A DNA stretch of 29,442 nucleotides from Pilaira anomala (GCA_025716855.1 JAIXMQ010000142.1:1-29442), one strand, 5' to 3'. Positions 1-10,900 are shown, counted from the first letter of the stretch. A program made the numbers and translations. The notes: generated from the sequence alone by a model not told the origin.

Positions 1-362
1 TTACCGGTTCATATGTCGTTTACATACCTTTCCCCCCAACATTATACTCACCAACTAATTTCCGAATAACTCTTCACTATTAATTCCGTTACATATAAAT
101 ACCAAGCAACAGATATAAATATAACCTCAGCGTTTTTATCTGTTTAATATTCATATTATTCTTTTATACTTTTATTATTCTCTTTTAATAAACTTATATT
201 CTATCTCTCTTCTGTTGTTGTTCTATCTGTAATTACCTTAACATTCTCTTTTGTTATTCAAAGGTATTTATTATTGTTTAACTCGGATAAAGATATACCA
301 CCTTTAATTTCTCAATGCTAATTTAATTTTATTTTGTTATTCAAAGTTATCTTACCATTACA
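1..362 (+). repeat. 5' LTR of gypsy-1 (partial)
   Basis: It matches 5283-5642 base for base apart from one patch near the 3' end, where this copy reads GTTATTC and the 3' LTR reads CTTT. It ends in TTACA, which mirrors the TGTAA start visible in the 3' LTR. It holds TATA-like boxes at 94-101 and 114-121 and the inferred transcript start near 129. Confidence 0.93.
94..101 (+). promoter_or_regulatory. TATA box of the gypsy-1 LTR promoter
   Basis: TATAAATA lies about 28-35 bases upstream of position 129, the base where an 11-nt self-priming segment begins. A second TATAAATA at 114-121 is too close to 129 to serve the same start. The spacing is a sequence observation; the start site is inferred. 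Confidence 0.55.
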
Positions 363-364
363 GT

Positions 365-375
365 ATAAAAACGCT
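365..375 (+). other. Primer-binding site of gypsy-1, complementary to the predicted mRNA 5' end
   Basis: ATAAAAACGCT lies 2 bases after the LTR and is the exact reverse complement of AGCGTTTTTAT at 129-139 within the LTR. There is no TGG-starting tRNA-type primer site just inside this LTR. In the fission yeast element Tf1, the first 11 nt of the mRNA fold back onto the primer-binding site and prime reverse transcription; length and placement match here. Confidence 0.65.
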
Positions 376-497
376 CCAGTATCTCTTGTCCGTTCCTTTG
401 GGTAGTCTCGTCCAGTCTATTCATTCCCTTTCTGGTCCAGTCAAGATCAGATCCTGTTCCTAATTATTTTACATTCGTCCAATTCTAATTTCCGAAA

Positions 498-3400
498 ATG
501 TCAGAGAGAGCTGCTACTTTAATTTTTAAGTTACAATCCCATGCTGAATTAACTAATGAAGAAATCGCAGAAATTGGTACACTATTGTCTAATCCTCCTG
601 TAACCACGTTACCTGTACAGCCTGTTCCTATGCCTGTCAAGTTAAATGATCCTCAGATGTTTTCTGGTTCAAGGGGAGGAAAAGGAAAGACAAATAATTT
701 AGAAAATTTCATTACCCAAATCGATATTGCAATTGCGTACCAACCGGAAAGATTTCCAAATGAAAAAACCAAAGTATTTTATGCTTGTTCATTTATGACG
801 GATCTTGCTTTCGACTGGGCACAACCTTTCTTGGCCACCAATAATACTCCACAAGAAGAACCATTTTTGAATAACTATATGTTGTTCGTACAAGCTTTAA
901 GAGTGATGTTTGCCGATGTTAATGCCGTTGCTGATGCACAACAACAACTATTGAACATTAAACAAGGTGATCGAACAGCGAGTGAATACGTTACCGAGTT
1001 TAAAAGGTTGGCAATTATTTCAAAGTTTAATGATGCAGCACTGGCAACTATTTTTATGAATGGATTGAATCATCGTGTTGCCAACGAACTTATATTAAAG
1101 GATTTACCTGCGGATGGACCGTCACTTTATGCTGCCGCAATCCAATTAGACGCAAGATTCAACTTTCAGCGTCATTCTAACTACCGGTCCCAAAGTAAAT
1201 ATAATCATCACCACCACCAAGACTATCACCAACGAGATAATTACCATCATAATTATCACCACCACAATAACTATGATACTCACAGCTCACGAGCAATTCA
1301 TAGTGGCCCTAGTCCCATGGAAGTTGATGCTACTACTTCGGAAAAGAAATTTAAACCTTTAACGAACAAGGAGAAGCAGAAGAGGAGAAATGAAGGGTTA
1401 TGCCTTTATTGTGGGTCATCGGATCATCTACTTGATGCCTGTACAAAGAAGTCAGTTAAGAAGGTTCTTGGTGCTACCTCGTCACCTACTTTTACTCCAC
1501 CTACAAGCGGGAACTCTAAAATCTTCACATTTAATGATTATCAAAACTATCTTCAGACTCAAGGAAATCAAAAACCTGTTAGTCCTAATATCAATAAAGT
1601 TTCCTCCTTATCACTTTATGCTACATCTGTTATACCAAATTCATTTAATAACACAGAACATATTGTTGTTGACATTGTTTTGAAAATTAAGAATAAGACC
1701 ATATCTACTATTGCAATGATCGATTCAGGGGCAATGTCCAATTTCATTGATCTAGAATTCTGTTCTAAAAACCTACTTATATTAATAGAAAAAAAGAATC
1801 CAGTCGAAGTACTTACAGTAGACGGATCGCCTATTAGTTCTGGTCGGGTAACACACGACATTAGTGGTCAGTTAACCATAGGTCCACACAAAGAGGAAAT
1901 CACACTAGACGTTACTAAGCTAGGTCAATACCCAGTAATACTCGGTATGCCTTGGCTCAATAAGCACGACACAACCATCATTTGGTCGAAACACCAAGTA
2001 ATATTCAACTCTAAGCTATGCATAGAAAAATGTCTCGTCCCCGTGCCAAAGTCCTTTTCAAATATAACAATAGTCTCAGCTTCTACCATATTGAAAGATA
2101 TACAAGATACGGATTGCGGGTGGATTGATATATCCAAATTAAAAGATGTAGATTCCTTACCTAGCGAAGCAATACTATTATATTCATCAAATAGTCAGAT
2201 CAATACAGACATAGAAAATCCCAAATCTGTTACAATACCTGAAAAATATAATCACCTTATAGATGTTTTCAGTAAAAAGAAAGCAGACACACTCCCACCT
2301 CGTCGCCCTTGTGATCATAAAATAATATTGGAAGAGGGTAAAACTCCACCGTTCGGTCCTATATACCCATTAAATCAAGCTGAACTGAAAGAATTGTCGG
2401 ATTATCTAAAAGAAAACTTGGAAAAAGGATTTATAAGAAAATCAACTAGTCCGTGTGGTGCTCCTGTATTATTTGCAAAGAAAAAAGATGGTAGTCTAAG
2501 GCTCTGTATAGACAGTCGTGGATTAAACAAAATCACTGTCAGAGACAGAACAGCCCTTCCATTAATTAAAGAAATGATTGATAGGTTAACGTCAGCCAAA
2601 TATTTTACTAAACTTGATATCAGGAATGCTTACTATAGAATCAGGATTGCGGAAGGTGATGAATGGAAAACTGCTTTTAGAACACGTTACGGCCATTTCG
2701 AGTATAACGTCCTTAGCTTCGGATTAACTAACAGCCCAAGTACATTTATGGCATTTATCAACGAAGTTCTCAGAGAATATTTAGATGTGTTCTGCATATG
2801 TTATTTAGATGATATACTAATTTACACAGATGGTGATTTAGATTTACATACTTCACAGGTTGAATTAGTGCTGAAAAAACTACTGGACGCCGAATTGTAT
2901 GTGAAAGCCGAAAAGTGTGAATTCGATGTTAAAGAAGTGGAATTCCTAGGCTATAGAATTGGGGTTGAAGGTGTATCTATGTGCCAGGAAAAAGTAAAAG
3001 CAATTGTCGATTGGCCTACTCCCAAAAATGTACATGATGTTCAAGTCTTCCTTGGATTTGCAAATTTCTACAGGTCATTCATATTCAACTATTCGTTGTT
3101 AAGTTTACCCTTAACTAACTTATTGAAGAAAAACGTGAAAAGTTTTGTGTGGGAAGAAAAAGAAGATGTGGATTTCAAGAAATTAAAACAAACATTTTCA
3201 ACAAAACCTATTTTGAAGATTTTTGCACCGGAAAAACAGTCAATTCTAGAAACCGACGCAAGTGATTTCGCTATAGCTGGTGTACTTAGTCAAATAGGTG
3301 ATGACGGGAAACTATATCCCATAGCGTATTATTCCAGAAAATTATTACCAGCCGAAGTTAACTATGAAATATACGACAAGGAAATGTTAAGTATTGTAGA

Positions 3401-5255
3401 TTGCTTCTTACATTGGCGACAATACCTAGAAGGCTGCAGTGAAAGGACTCTTGTGTTAACCGATCACAAGAATTTAGAATATTTTTTACATACTAAACAA
3501 TTGAATCGAAGACAAGCTCGTTGGTCAATCAAATTATCTGGTTTTAATTTTGTAATTCAATATCGCACAGCTAAACAAAATTGCAGGGCTGATGCTCTTA
3601 GTCGTAGACCCGATTTGGATTTTAAAGAAGGGGAAAAGCAACCAATACACACACTCTTGAAACCAGAACAATTAATCTTATCATCAGTTACATCACTAGG
3701 AGTAGATACTAATTTAGTAAGAGAAATATTATCGAAAACCAAATCGGATAAAGAATTGGGTTACATTTATCAGATAATACAAGATCCGTCTAGTTATCCA
3801 AACACTATCAGTAAAAGTATTGAAAGTTATAGCATTGATGAACAATCCAAATTACTTTTATTTAATTCAAAATTCTGTATTCCAAATGATGATGGAGTGA
3901 AAATCAAAATTGTTAAACAGCATCATGACTCAACAACTGCTGGACATTTTGGTCGTTCAAAAACATATGAATTGGTATCTAGAGAATTTTGGTGGCATGG
4001 ATTAAAGAAGTTTGTCAATCGATACGTTGCTAATTGTCAAGTTTGTATCCGTGGAAAAACTTCCCATCAACTACCATTAGGTTACCTTAAACCATTAGCT
4101 ATCCCTTACCGACCGTGGTCGTCCATTAGTATGGATTTTATTGTATCATTACCAGAGTCAATAGGTTATAATTGCGTTTGGGTAGTTGTGGATCGATTAA
4201 CGAAAATGAGCCATTTCATTCCGTGTCAAGACACTATTACTGCCAAGGAATTAGCCAAATTATTTATGGATAAAATATTTAAACATCATGGACTACCTGA
4301 TGAAATCATATCGGATAGAGGGGCAATCTTTAATTCAAAATTTTGGAAACAAATATTATCAATGTTAGAAATCAAACCAAACATGTCTACCGGTTTCCAT
4401 CCACAAACTGACGGTCAGACTGAAAAAACGAATGCGACCTTAGAACAGTATTTAAGAATGTTTGTTAACTATCAACAGGACAATTGGGCTGAACTTTTAC
4501 AACATGCAGAATTTAGCTATAATAATCACTGTCAAGCTAGTACTAATGTATCTCCCTTTTATGCAAATTATGGTTTCCACCCTAGATTCAAAGCGGATTT
4601 ATCATTTCCACAAGGTTCTACCGAGATTGTACCAGCCTCTACAGAATTCGTAGAAAAAATGAAAAAAATTCACGATGAGATGAAAGCCGAGATTGCTATT
4701 GCCCAAATAACTCAGGAAAGGTATTACAATAAGAAACACCAACCGAATCCTCAGCTCAAGGTGGGTGACCAGGTATATCTGTCAACAAAAAACATTAGTA
4801 CTGAAAGACCTATGAAAAAACTTGATTACAAACGGGTGGGACCATTCAAAATTATACAACGAATAGGCACTCATGCATACAAGTTACAACTCCCCATGAC
4901 AATGAAGATGCATCCCGTCTTTCACGTTTCTTTGTTAACACCTAAGGATATATCAGATTTACCAGATATTAAGCAAAGGGTATCAAAACCGTCACCACCT
5001 GTAATAGTCGATGACCAAGAAGAATATGTTGTAAAAGAGGTGGTTGACTCTAGATGGTTTCGTAGCAGGCTCCAATATAAAGTCAAATGGGACGGTTACG
5101 ACGATCCTGCTGAAGATACTTGGGAAGATGCCACTAATTTGAAAAATGCACCGTTAGCAGTAAAAAGGTTTCACCAGAAGTATCCAGATAAACCGAAGCC
5201 AACCGAGATTCGAAACACTGTTCCAGGTATTCGAACCTCCCTAAGAAGGGGGTAA
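498..5255 (+). CDS. Gag-Pol polyprotein of a Ty3/gypsy chromovirus
   Basis: A single 1585-residue ORF. Gag occupies roughly 1-300, with a histidine-rich stretch at about 236-262 and a CCHC knuckle (C302, C305, H310, C315). The aspartic protease active site is DSG at 409-411. Reverse transcriptase carries YLDD at about 769-772. RNase H follows, with a TDAS motif. Integrase has an HHCC zinc site and catalytic D1213, D1273 and E1309 (35 residues between the last two). A GPY/F-like module (RVGPFKI) and a chromodomain at about 1508-1560 close the protein. The chromodomain should tether integration to marked chromatin. There is no frameshift between gag and pol, so the Gag:Pol ratio must be set some other way, as in Tf1. 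The stop codon abuts the 3' LTR. All key residues I checked are present, so this copy could encode functional protein. Confidence 0.95.
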   Translation: MSERAATLIFKLQSHAELTNEEIAEIGTLLSNPPVTTLPVQPVPMPVKLNDPQMFSGSRGGKGKTNNLENFITQIDIAIAYQPERFPNEKTKVFYACSFMTDLAFDWAQPFLATNNTPQEEPFLNNYMLFVQALRVMFADVNAVADAQQQLLNIKQGDRTASEYVTEFKRLAIISKFNDAALATIFMNGLNHRVANELILKDLPADGPSLYAAAIQLDARFNFQRHSNYRSQSKYNHHHHQDYHQRDNYHHNYHHHNNYDTHSSRAIHSGPSPMEVDATTSEKKFKPLTNKEKQKRRNEGLCLYCGSSDHLLDACTKKSVKKVLGATSSPTFTPPTSGNSKIFTFNDYQNYLQTQGNQKPVSPNINKVSSLSLYATSVIPNSFNNTEHIVVDIVLKIKNKTISTIAMIDSGAMSNFIDLEFCSKNLLILIEKKNPVEVLTVDGSPISSGRVTHDISGQLTIGPHKEEITLDVTKLGQYPVILGMPWLNKHDTTIIWSKHQVIFNSKLCIEKCLVPVPKSFSNITIVSASTILKDIQDTDCGWIDISKLKDVDSLPSEAILLYSSNSQINTDIENPKSVTIPEKYNHLIDVFSKKKADTLPPRRPCDHKIILEEGKTPPFGPIYPLNQAELKELSDYLKENLEKGFIRKSTSPCGAPVLFAKKKDGSLRLCIDSRGLNKITVRDRTALPLIKEMIDRLTSAKYFTKLDIRNAYYRIRIAEGDEWKTAFRTRYGHFEYNVLSFGLTNSPSTFMAFINEVLREYLDVFCICYLDDILIYTDGDLDLHTSQVELVLKKLLDAELYVKAEKCEFDVKEVEFLGYRIGVEGVSMCQEKVKAIVDWPTPKNVHDVQVFLGFANFYRSFIFNYSLLSLPLTNLLKKNVKSFVWEEKEDVDFKKLKQTFSTKPILKIFAPEKQSILETDASDFAIAGVLSQIGDDGKLYPIAYYSRKLLPAEVNYEIYDKEMLSIVDCFLHWRQYLEGCSERTLVLTDHKNLEYFLHTKQLNRRQARWSIKLSGFNFVIQYRTAKQNCRADALSRRPDLDFKEGEKQPIHTLLKPEQLILSSVTSLGVDTNLVREILSKTKSDKELGYIYQIIQDPSSYPNTISKSIESYSIDEQSKLLLFNSKFCIPNDDGVKIKIVKQHHDSTTAGHFGRSKTYELVSREFWWHGLKKFVNRYVANCQVCIRGKTSHQLPLGYLKPLAIPYRPWSSISMDFIVSLPESIGYNCVWVVVDRLTKMSHFIPCQDTITAKELAKLFMDKIFKHHGLPDEIISDRGAIFNSKFWKQILSMLEIKPNMSTGFHPQTDGQTEKTNATLEQYLRMFVNYQQDNWAELLQHAEFSYNNHCQASTNVSPFYANYGFHPRFKADLSFPQGSTEIVPASTEFVEKMKKIHDEMKAEIAIAQITQERYYNKKHQPNPQLKVGDQVYLSTKNISTERPMKKLDYKRVGPFKIIQRIGTHAYKLQLPMTMKMHPVFHVSLLTPKDISDLPDIKQRVSKPSPPVIVDDQEEYVVKEVVDSRWFRSRLQYKVKWDGYDDPAEDTWEDATNLKNAPLAVKRFHQKYPDKPKPTEIRNTVPGIRTSLRRG
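5243..5252 (+). other. Polypurine tract of gypsy-1
   Basis: AAGAAGGGGG sits 3 bases before the 3' LTR and overlaps the last codons of the polyprotein. This is the usual place for the plus-strand primer. Confidence 0.75.
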
Positions 5256-5642
5256 TGTAACGACCCAGTTGAATTATAACTATTACCGGTTCATATGTCG
5301 TTTACATACCTTTCCCCCCAACATTATACTCACCAACTAATTTCCGAATAACTCTTCACTATTAATTCCGTTACATATAAATACCAAGCAACAGATATAA
5401 ATATAACCTCAGCGTTTTTATCTGTTTAATATTCATATTATTCTTTTATACTTTTATTATTCTCTTTTAATAAACTTATATTCTATCTCTCTTCTGTTGT
5501 TGTTCTATCTGTAATTACCTTAACATTCTCTTTTGTTATTCAAAGGTATTTATTATTGTTTAACTCGGATAAAGATATACCACCTTTAATTTCTCAATGC
5601 TAATTTAATTTTATTTTCTTTTAAAGTTATCTTACCATTACA
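5256..5642 (+). repeat. 3' LTR of gypsy-1 (387 bp)
   Basis: The full LTR starts TGTAACGACC directly after the polyprotein stop and ends CCATTACA, giving TGTAA/TTACA inverted ends. It is the same sequence as the 5' LTR except for one short patch. Confidence 0.93.
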
Positions 5643-5873
5643 CTCAGGGCACCTTCTGCGATGGAGATTTTTTTGGCTGACTTGGACCGCTACACCGAAT
5701 TGATGAGGGTCCAACAGCAAAAGGTCAATTACTACCAGCAGAAGGTGCTAGAGTATCAACAACTGTTGCAAGTTGAGGTGGGGGGATATGAGCAACTTGC
5801 CAGTATGGCCGAGTATCTCAAAGAAAAGATCCTGGGGGAAGGATCCCGCCTCAATAGCAACAATATTCAATAA
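5643..5873 (+). pseudogene. Coiled-coil protein fragment, 5' end removed by gypsy-1
   Basis: An open frame runs from the gypsy-1 junction to a stop at 5873. An ATG at 5661 gives 70 residues, but the frame is already open from 5643, so this is more likely the last exon of a gene interrupted by gypsy-1. The residues are rich in Q, E, L, Y and K with a heptad-like pattern (LDRYTELMRVQQQK, then YQQKVLEYQQLL), which predicts a coiled coil. No catalytic motif is visible. It could belong to element C or be a host gene. The upstream part lies outside the window, so I cannot decide. Confidence 0.4.
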
Positions 5874-6122
5874 ATTTTTTTTTAATATAATTATTCTAAG
5901 ATGGTCTTCAAACTTATTATGAACTTTTTAATTTAAGAAAAGGAGGATGCGAGTTGACTCAAAGATGCACTTGCTCAAAATCACTATACAAAAAAAAAGA
6001 CCCTTTTTTTTAAATTTAAAGTCCAATTTAAATATAAGCCTTTTATTCTATTTCTTTATTTTGTCTCTTTATTTTTTGCCTTTTATTATATTATCCCAGT
6101 AACTTTTTTTTTCACAACCATA

Positions 6123-7650
6123 ATGGGAAAAGTTTCAAAAGTACCATGTTATTGCAAAGCATGTGTAAATGGAATTGAATCAGGATTCAAGTTTGTCACC
6201 CTTTCTGTTCGTAATCAACATGAAAGAAGCGACATTACTGCCTTGCCTACTCGTACAAAACAGTTTCTTTCTACAGGCATTCCCCGGGAAGGTAGATCGT
6301 CATGGGCTTCAAATTTAATAGACATTCAAACTAATTTTTTTTAATATCTTTAGAAATAATTCAGTTCAACAACAGTATCGAAGCTGAACCTGTCAACGAA
6401 CAGCTTCCTATGGAAAATAATATGGAAGAGATATAGGTAATATACTTTACATAATTGCTTATTATGGAAATGAACGTCTATCATACAAATGAATTTGAAG
6501 CAACCGAGAGAATCAATGCTGAAATCAGACTTCAAGCTGAGCTTGATAGTGCTGATAATATCGAAGAAGAAGAAGAAGAAGAGGAAGAATTACCTCAGGC
6601 ACAAGGTATTTATTATACACATATGTATTTTGTTTTAGAAAAAAACTAAATAACTTTTTTTTTTTTTAGAAACAAGAAACCCATCTTTGTTTCCCAGTGA
6701 ACCTGTCGCATGCATTTTTGTGATGATGCTCATGATGATGCATGGAAAGTATTTGACCCAAGAAGGCTGTGAAGTAATGATGATGTTTTTCAACATTGCT
6801 TTAACTTGCATGAATATGCATTACCGTTTCCCAAAAAGCTTTCTACTTTCATTTCAAGAATGAAGTTCCAAAAAACTTTTATAAGGGTATTACTAAATAT
6901 GTCTCCTGTAAAGCATGTCATTCGATTTATCATTTGTCTGAAAATAACGATACTCAAAAAAGACGCTCACATTGTACTTTCGCCACCCACATTTCAAGTG
7001 TTACTCGTCGTACTCTTCAAACTTGTGATACAGACTATACTCAATCTCCAAATCTGGCAAATACAACCCTTTACGTGTTTACATCTATAATTCAATCATT
7101 GCTACACTGAAAACTTTTTTTTTGCGTGATGGATTTATAAAAATATCAACTCTGGAAGAACCGACAATTACAAAATACAAATTATCTTTTTGACATCATG
7201 GACGGCGAAGTATGGAAAAAGTTCAAGATCGACCCTAATGATGACTTGCCATTTGTTGAAACTTCAATGTCTAACCTAATGTTCAGTTTGAACGTTGACT
7301 GGTATCAACCATACACTAACTCTGTTTATTCAGTTGGAGCAATTTACATGACAATTTTAAATTTGGACCGTAAATTGCGAAATCTGAAACAAACGTTGTT
7401 TTTGTCGGTTTGATGCCAGGACCTGGGGAAAGGGCATTTAAGTCAACTGAACAATTATATGAGACCTCTAGTAGATGAACTGAAGACACTGATGAATGTC
7501 GGTGTCAATATGATGACTACTACGGGTGAGGTCTTGGTTCGTGGCGCGGTTGCCTTAGGAAGTCTTGACTTACCTGCGGCTGCCAAAGTGTTTGGTTTTA
7601 GTGCTCACAACTCTTTTTTTGCTTGTAGAAAATGTCATCACTGTTTCCCT
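6123..7650 (+). pseudogene. Tnp2-type (Plavaka/CACTA) transposase of element C, N-terminal half, decayed
   Basis: ATG at 6123 opens a cysteine-rich start (CYCKACVN) typical of Plavaka-group transposases. Further coding blocks are an acidic EEEE-rich stretch near 6560-6590, a second cysteine block (SCKACHSIYHL) near 6907-6940, and from about 7196 the start of the Tnp2 domain (GEVWKKF, then LNVDWYQPY, then YSVGAIYMTILNL). A GLMPGPGE motif is readable near 7410-7430 only in a shifted frame, so the gene carries frameshifts and stops. The last codons before gypsy-2 read ACRKCHHCFP, a zinc-ligand cluster normal for this domain. Family knowledge: these are DDE transposases of the CACTA (EnSpm) group. 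The aspartate in LNVDW is a candidate catalytic residue. Confidence 0.85.
7647..7650. repeat. Target site duplication of gypsy-2, left copy
   Basis: CCCT directly precedes the left LTR and is repeated at 17369-17372. A 4-bp duplication is normal for Ty3/gypsy integrase. Confidence 0.85.
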
Positions 7651-7966
7651 TGTTGTATCGAGATCTGAATTACCTTTTGATTCTATAAAACCTTATGCTA
7701 TAACTTCTTCTTGACTATAATAAACCCGCTTGGCTTATCAAAATAGCTTTTCTGAGAAATAAAACTTAAGGGGTGAAAGGACTTAACTTTATTAACTTGA
7801 TCATTAATAATAATTTATATAGAGGGATAGTCGTACCAAATACTACTATCCGTGTGAGGGGGGACTAAAATATATTATCTTAAAAAGGGAAATAGGCCGG
7901 GACTATAATATTACAGGTCACAGTCGGGCTATAACCTCAAAGGGCGGCTAAAACCACTACCTAACA
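7651..7966 (-). repeat. 3' LTR of gypsy-2
   Basis: On the + strand it starts TGTTGTATCGAG and ends CTACCTAACA. It matches 17053-17368 apart from GGCC/GCCC near 7907 and the next-to-last base. Confidence 0.95.
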
Positions 7967-7972
7967 TTACAA

Positions 7973-7985
7973 CCCCTTCTACTCC
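7973..7985 (-). other. Polypurine tract of gypsy-2
   Basis: The minus strand reads GGAGTAGAAGGGG just before the 3' LTR, separated from it by six bases. It overlaps the pol stop codon. Confidence 0.65.
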
Positions 7986-10900
7986 AAGGGTTTAACCTTT
8001 GAGTAGAAACTCAACGAGGCTGATAACCGAGGTCTTGCTTTGTATAACTTCAATTGTGTGGCATGGAAAGCGTACGGAAGTTTCATTTCACCATCCTTGA
8101 CAATGTATACATCTTGACCCACGATTTCACTTATACGGAAAGGACCATACCATTTAGGCAATAACGACGAACTTATTTCAGACCTATTCCGTTCCAGCAC
8201 CAGCACCAAATCATCTACTCGATATTTTATTGTCTTGGTCTTCTTATTAAAATGCTCCATCATTTTAATCTTATACTTCATTACATTCATTTTTGCGCGT
8301 GGGATAATATTTTTGTTCAAGTGGATAATTCTATCGATTCTATCAAACAGTATTTCTTCAAATTTATCTAGTTCGTCTAGAGTTATTACTTCTTCCTCAA
8401 ACTCTCCTACTACATTTCTAGGCAAACGACCGTATACCAGAAAGAAAGCTGAATATCCATGATCACTTCTTGCAGCAGTACGTAACACATATAACACCAC
8501 AGATATCCACGAATCCCAGTCTGAACCATATTTCACCGAGTATCTCTTTATCAAATTCTTGATTAACCCGTTAGTTCTTTCCACCTTACCTTGGCCTTGG
8601 GGATGATATGGAACTCCAAAACGTAGTTGAATACCATATGAGGACATCATGATCACCTTGATTTCTTCAGCGTTGAAATGAGGGCCGTTGTCACAATGTA
8701 TTTGTATCATAAGACCATATTGACAAATCCATTCGAATAGGGCAATACAAGTAAATTCGGAACTTTGTGTGGGAGTTGGTTTAGATTCCACCCATCCTGT
8801 GAACTTATCTACTAATACTAGTGCAGCGTTATTTCCAGCTTTCGTTAAAGGCAGAGTAATATAATCGATAGTGATGTGAGAAAATGAGCCTTCTTGTAAT
8901 AATTTTGGATTAAGCGATAGAGGTACTGGAGGATTACGGGGACCGAAACTTTGACATGTTGGACAGGACATCACATATCTTCTTATTGTGTCGTAATAAC
9001 CAGACCAATAATACTTGTCTTTTATCTTATCAAAAGTTCGCTTAACTCCTTGATGACCAGCCATAAAATGATCATGATGATTTTCTAAGACTCTAAGAAC
9101 TTCTGTATTCTTTACTACTTTTCTTCTTTCGAAAGTATTATTCGCTTTTCTATATAGTTCTCCTTGAATTACTTCATATAGCAACGCCTTATTCTTGAGA
9201 CCGGTTCTTTCAGAAGAGGAACTATTGGTAGGAAACGTCCATGTAGTAATGTATTTAATTAAAATAATATACTCTTTTTCACTCATTCCGTCTAAACTAA
9301 GAGAATCATCTTCTTCATCTTGTAATCTTCTTTTCTTTGCTTCTTCATGGTTATTTACATCTTCTAACCCGTGTTTAGCTGCATACAGAGGTAAATGATG
9401 ATCTTCTATGATTTCTTCCAATTCAGGTCCCGTTGAATATGACTCCTTCAGTCGCGATAATGCATCCGCATTCGCATTCAATTTGCCTGGCCGATAGATA
9501 ATATCAAAGTCGTACGCGAGTAATGAGGCTTGCCATCTAACAACTTTAGCGGACGCCTCCTCATTGAACTTGATCAAATATTGAAGACTTTTCTGATCGG
9601 TATATACTGTGAATTTCTGACCAATTAAATATATCTTAAAAAAATGTATAAAATACACTATTGCCAAAAATTCCTTTTCATATATACTGGTACGTTTTTC
9701 TGCCTCAGTTAAAGCTTTACTTCCATAATATACCGGTCTGACAAAACTTCCTTCACCATTTTCTTCCTGACTTAACACCCCTCCAATACCCAGATTCGAC
9801 GCATCAGTAAATAAAATGAACGGCTTTGAAAAGTCTGGATGTATCAATACTTGATCACCAGTCAGTAGCTGTTTACATTGTTGGAAGGAGTGTTCTTGAT
9901 CAATAGTCCATTTGAAGGGAACATTTTTCTTCTTCAAATAATTCATAGGGGCAATGATTTCGTATAGACCACGCAGATATCTTCTGTAATATTGGATCAT
10001 TCCAATAAATTGATTAATTTCTGTTACACATGTAGGTCTAGGCCACTTCACTATCTTCTCAATTTTAGCAGGATCCATTCTAAAACCATCTTTTCCTACA
10101 ATATGTCCGAGCAATTTTACTTCTTGATATCCAAATTTGCATTTTGATACCGATAACGACAAGTTTGCTTTTTCTGCTTTAGTTAAAATCTTCTCTAAAT
10201 GTATGAGATGATCATCAAAAGACTGAGAGAAAACTAGGCCATCGTCAATATAAATAAGGAAGAACTTATTTAACTCCTCAAAGAAGATACCATCCATACA
10301 CGATTGCCAGGCCTGTGGACTCACTTTTAAACCCATTGGTAACCTTTTCCACCTGTATTGTCCAAAGGTAGTAGCAAACCCTGTAAAGTCTCTGCTGGCT
10401 TCATCCAATTCCAACTGCCAAAAACCCTTGAGACAATCAAAGACCGAATAATATGTCGCATTGGCTAACAGCGTGAATAAAGCATTGATATTAGGAATTG
10501 GATATCCAGTATCTAAGACAGCTAGATTAATTGGCCTATAATTCAAACATAACCGATAAAGATCCCTGATCCCTGCTAATGTTTTGGGTACTACAATCTC
10601 CACAATATGTCTACCAGAATCATTGATACCATATCTCATTGCTTCCAAAGTACTCAATTCCGCTTCCTCGGTTTCATCTTGATTATCTGTCTTGCTATCT
10701 TTTAGCGATACCATCCAGATAGCCTGCGGTTTCATGTTACTGGTACCCGTTTTGATTCGTGGTGTTCTATTCATCTTTTTGAATCTTCTTCGCGGTTGTC
10801 TATTCTCTTTATCATTAGATACCAATACTACAGCAGCAGCCCATGGTCCAGAACAAGGCTCGATCATATCTAATTCTAACAATTCAGATATATAGCCTTT

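Larger units (their letters stand above)
1..5642 (+). mobile_element. Ty3/gypsy chromovirus LTR retrotransposon (gypsy-1), 5' end cut by window edge
   Basis: Two near-identical LTRs flank one long Gag-Pol ORF with the order Gag, zinc knuckle, protease, RT, RNase H, integrase, chromodomain. That order (integrase after RNase H, C-terminal chromodomain) defines Ty3/gypsy chromoviruses. Position 1 aligns with position 5283, so the window starts 27 bases into the 5' LTR. The intact ORF and the LTR pair, which differ only in one short indel patch, suggest a recent and possibly active copy. The base pairs after the right LTR (CTCAG, 5643-5647) are the candidate target duplication; the left copy is outside the window. 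Confidence 0.95.

Noticed and set aside
5982..6015. CACTATACAAAA as the left terminus of element C
   Set aside because: It begins CACTA, but I found no matching inverted repeat to the right of 20280, so the boundary of element C remains unknown.
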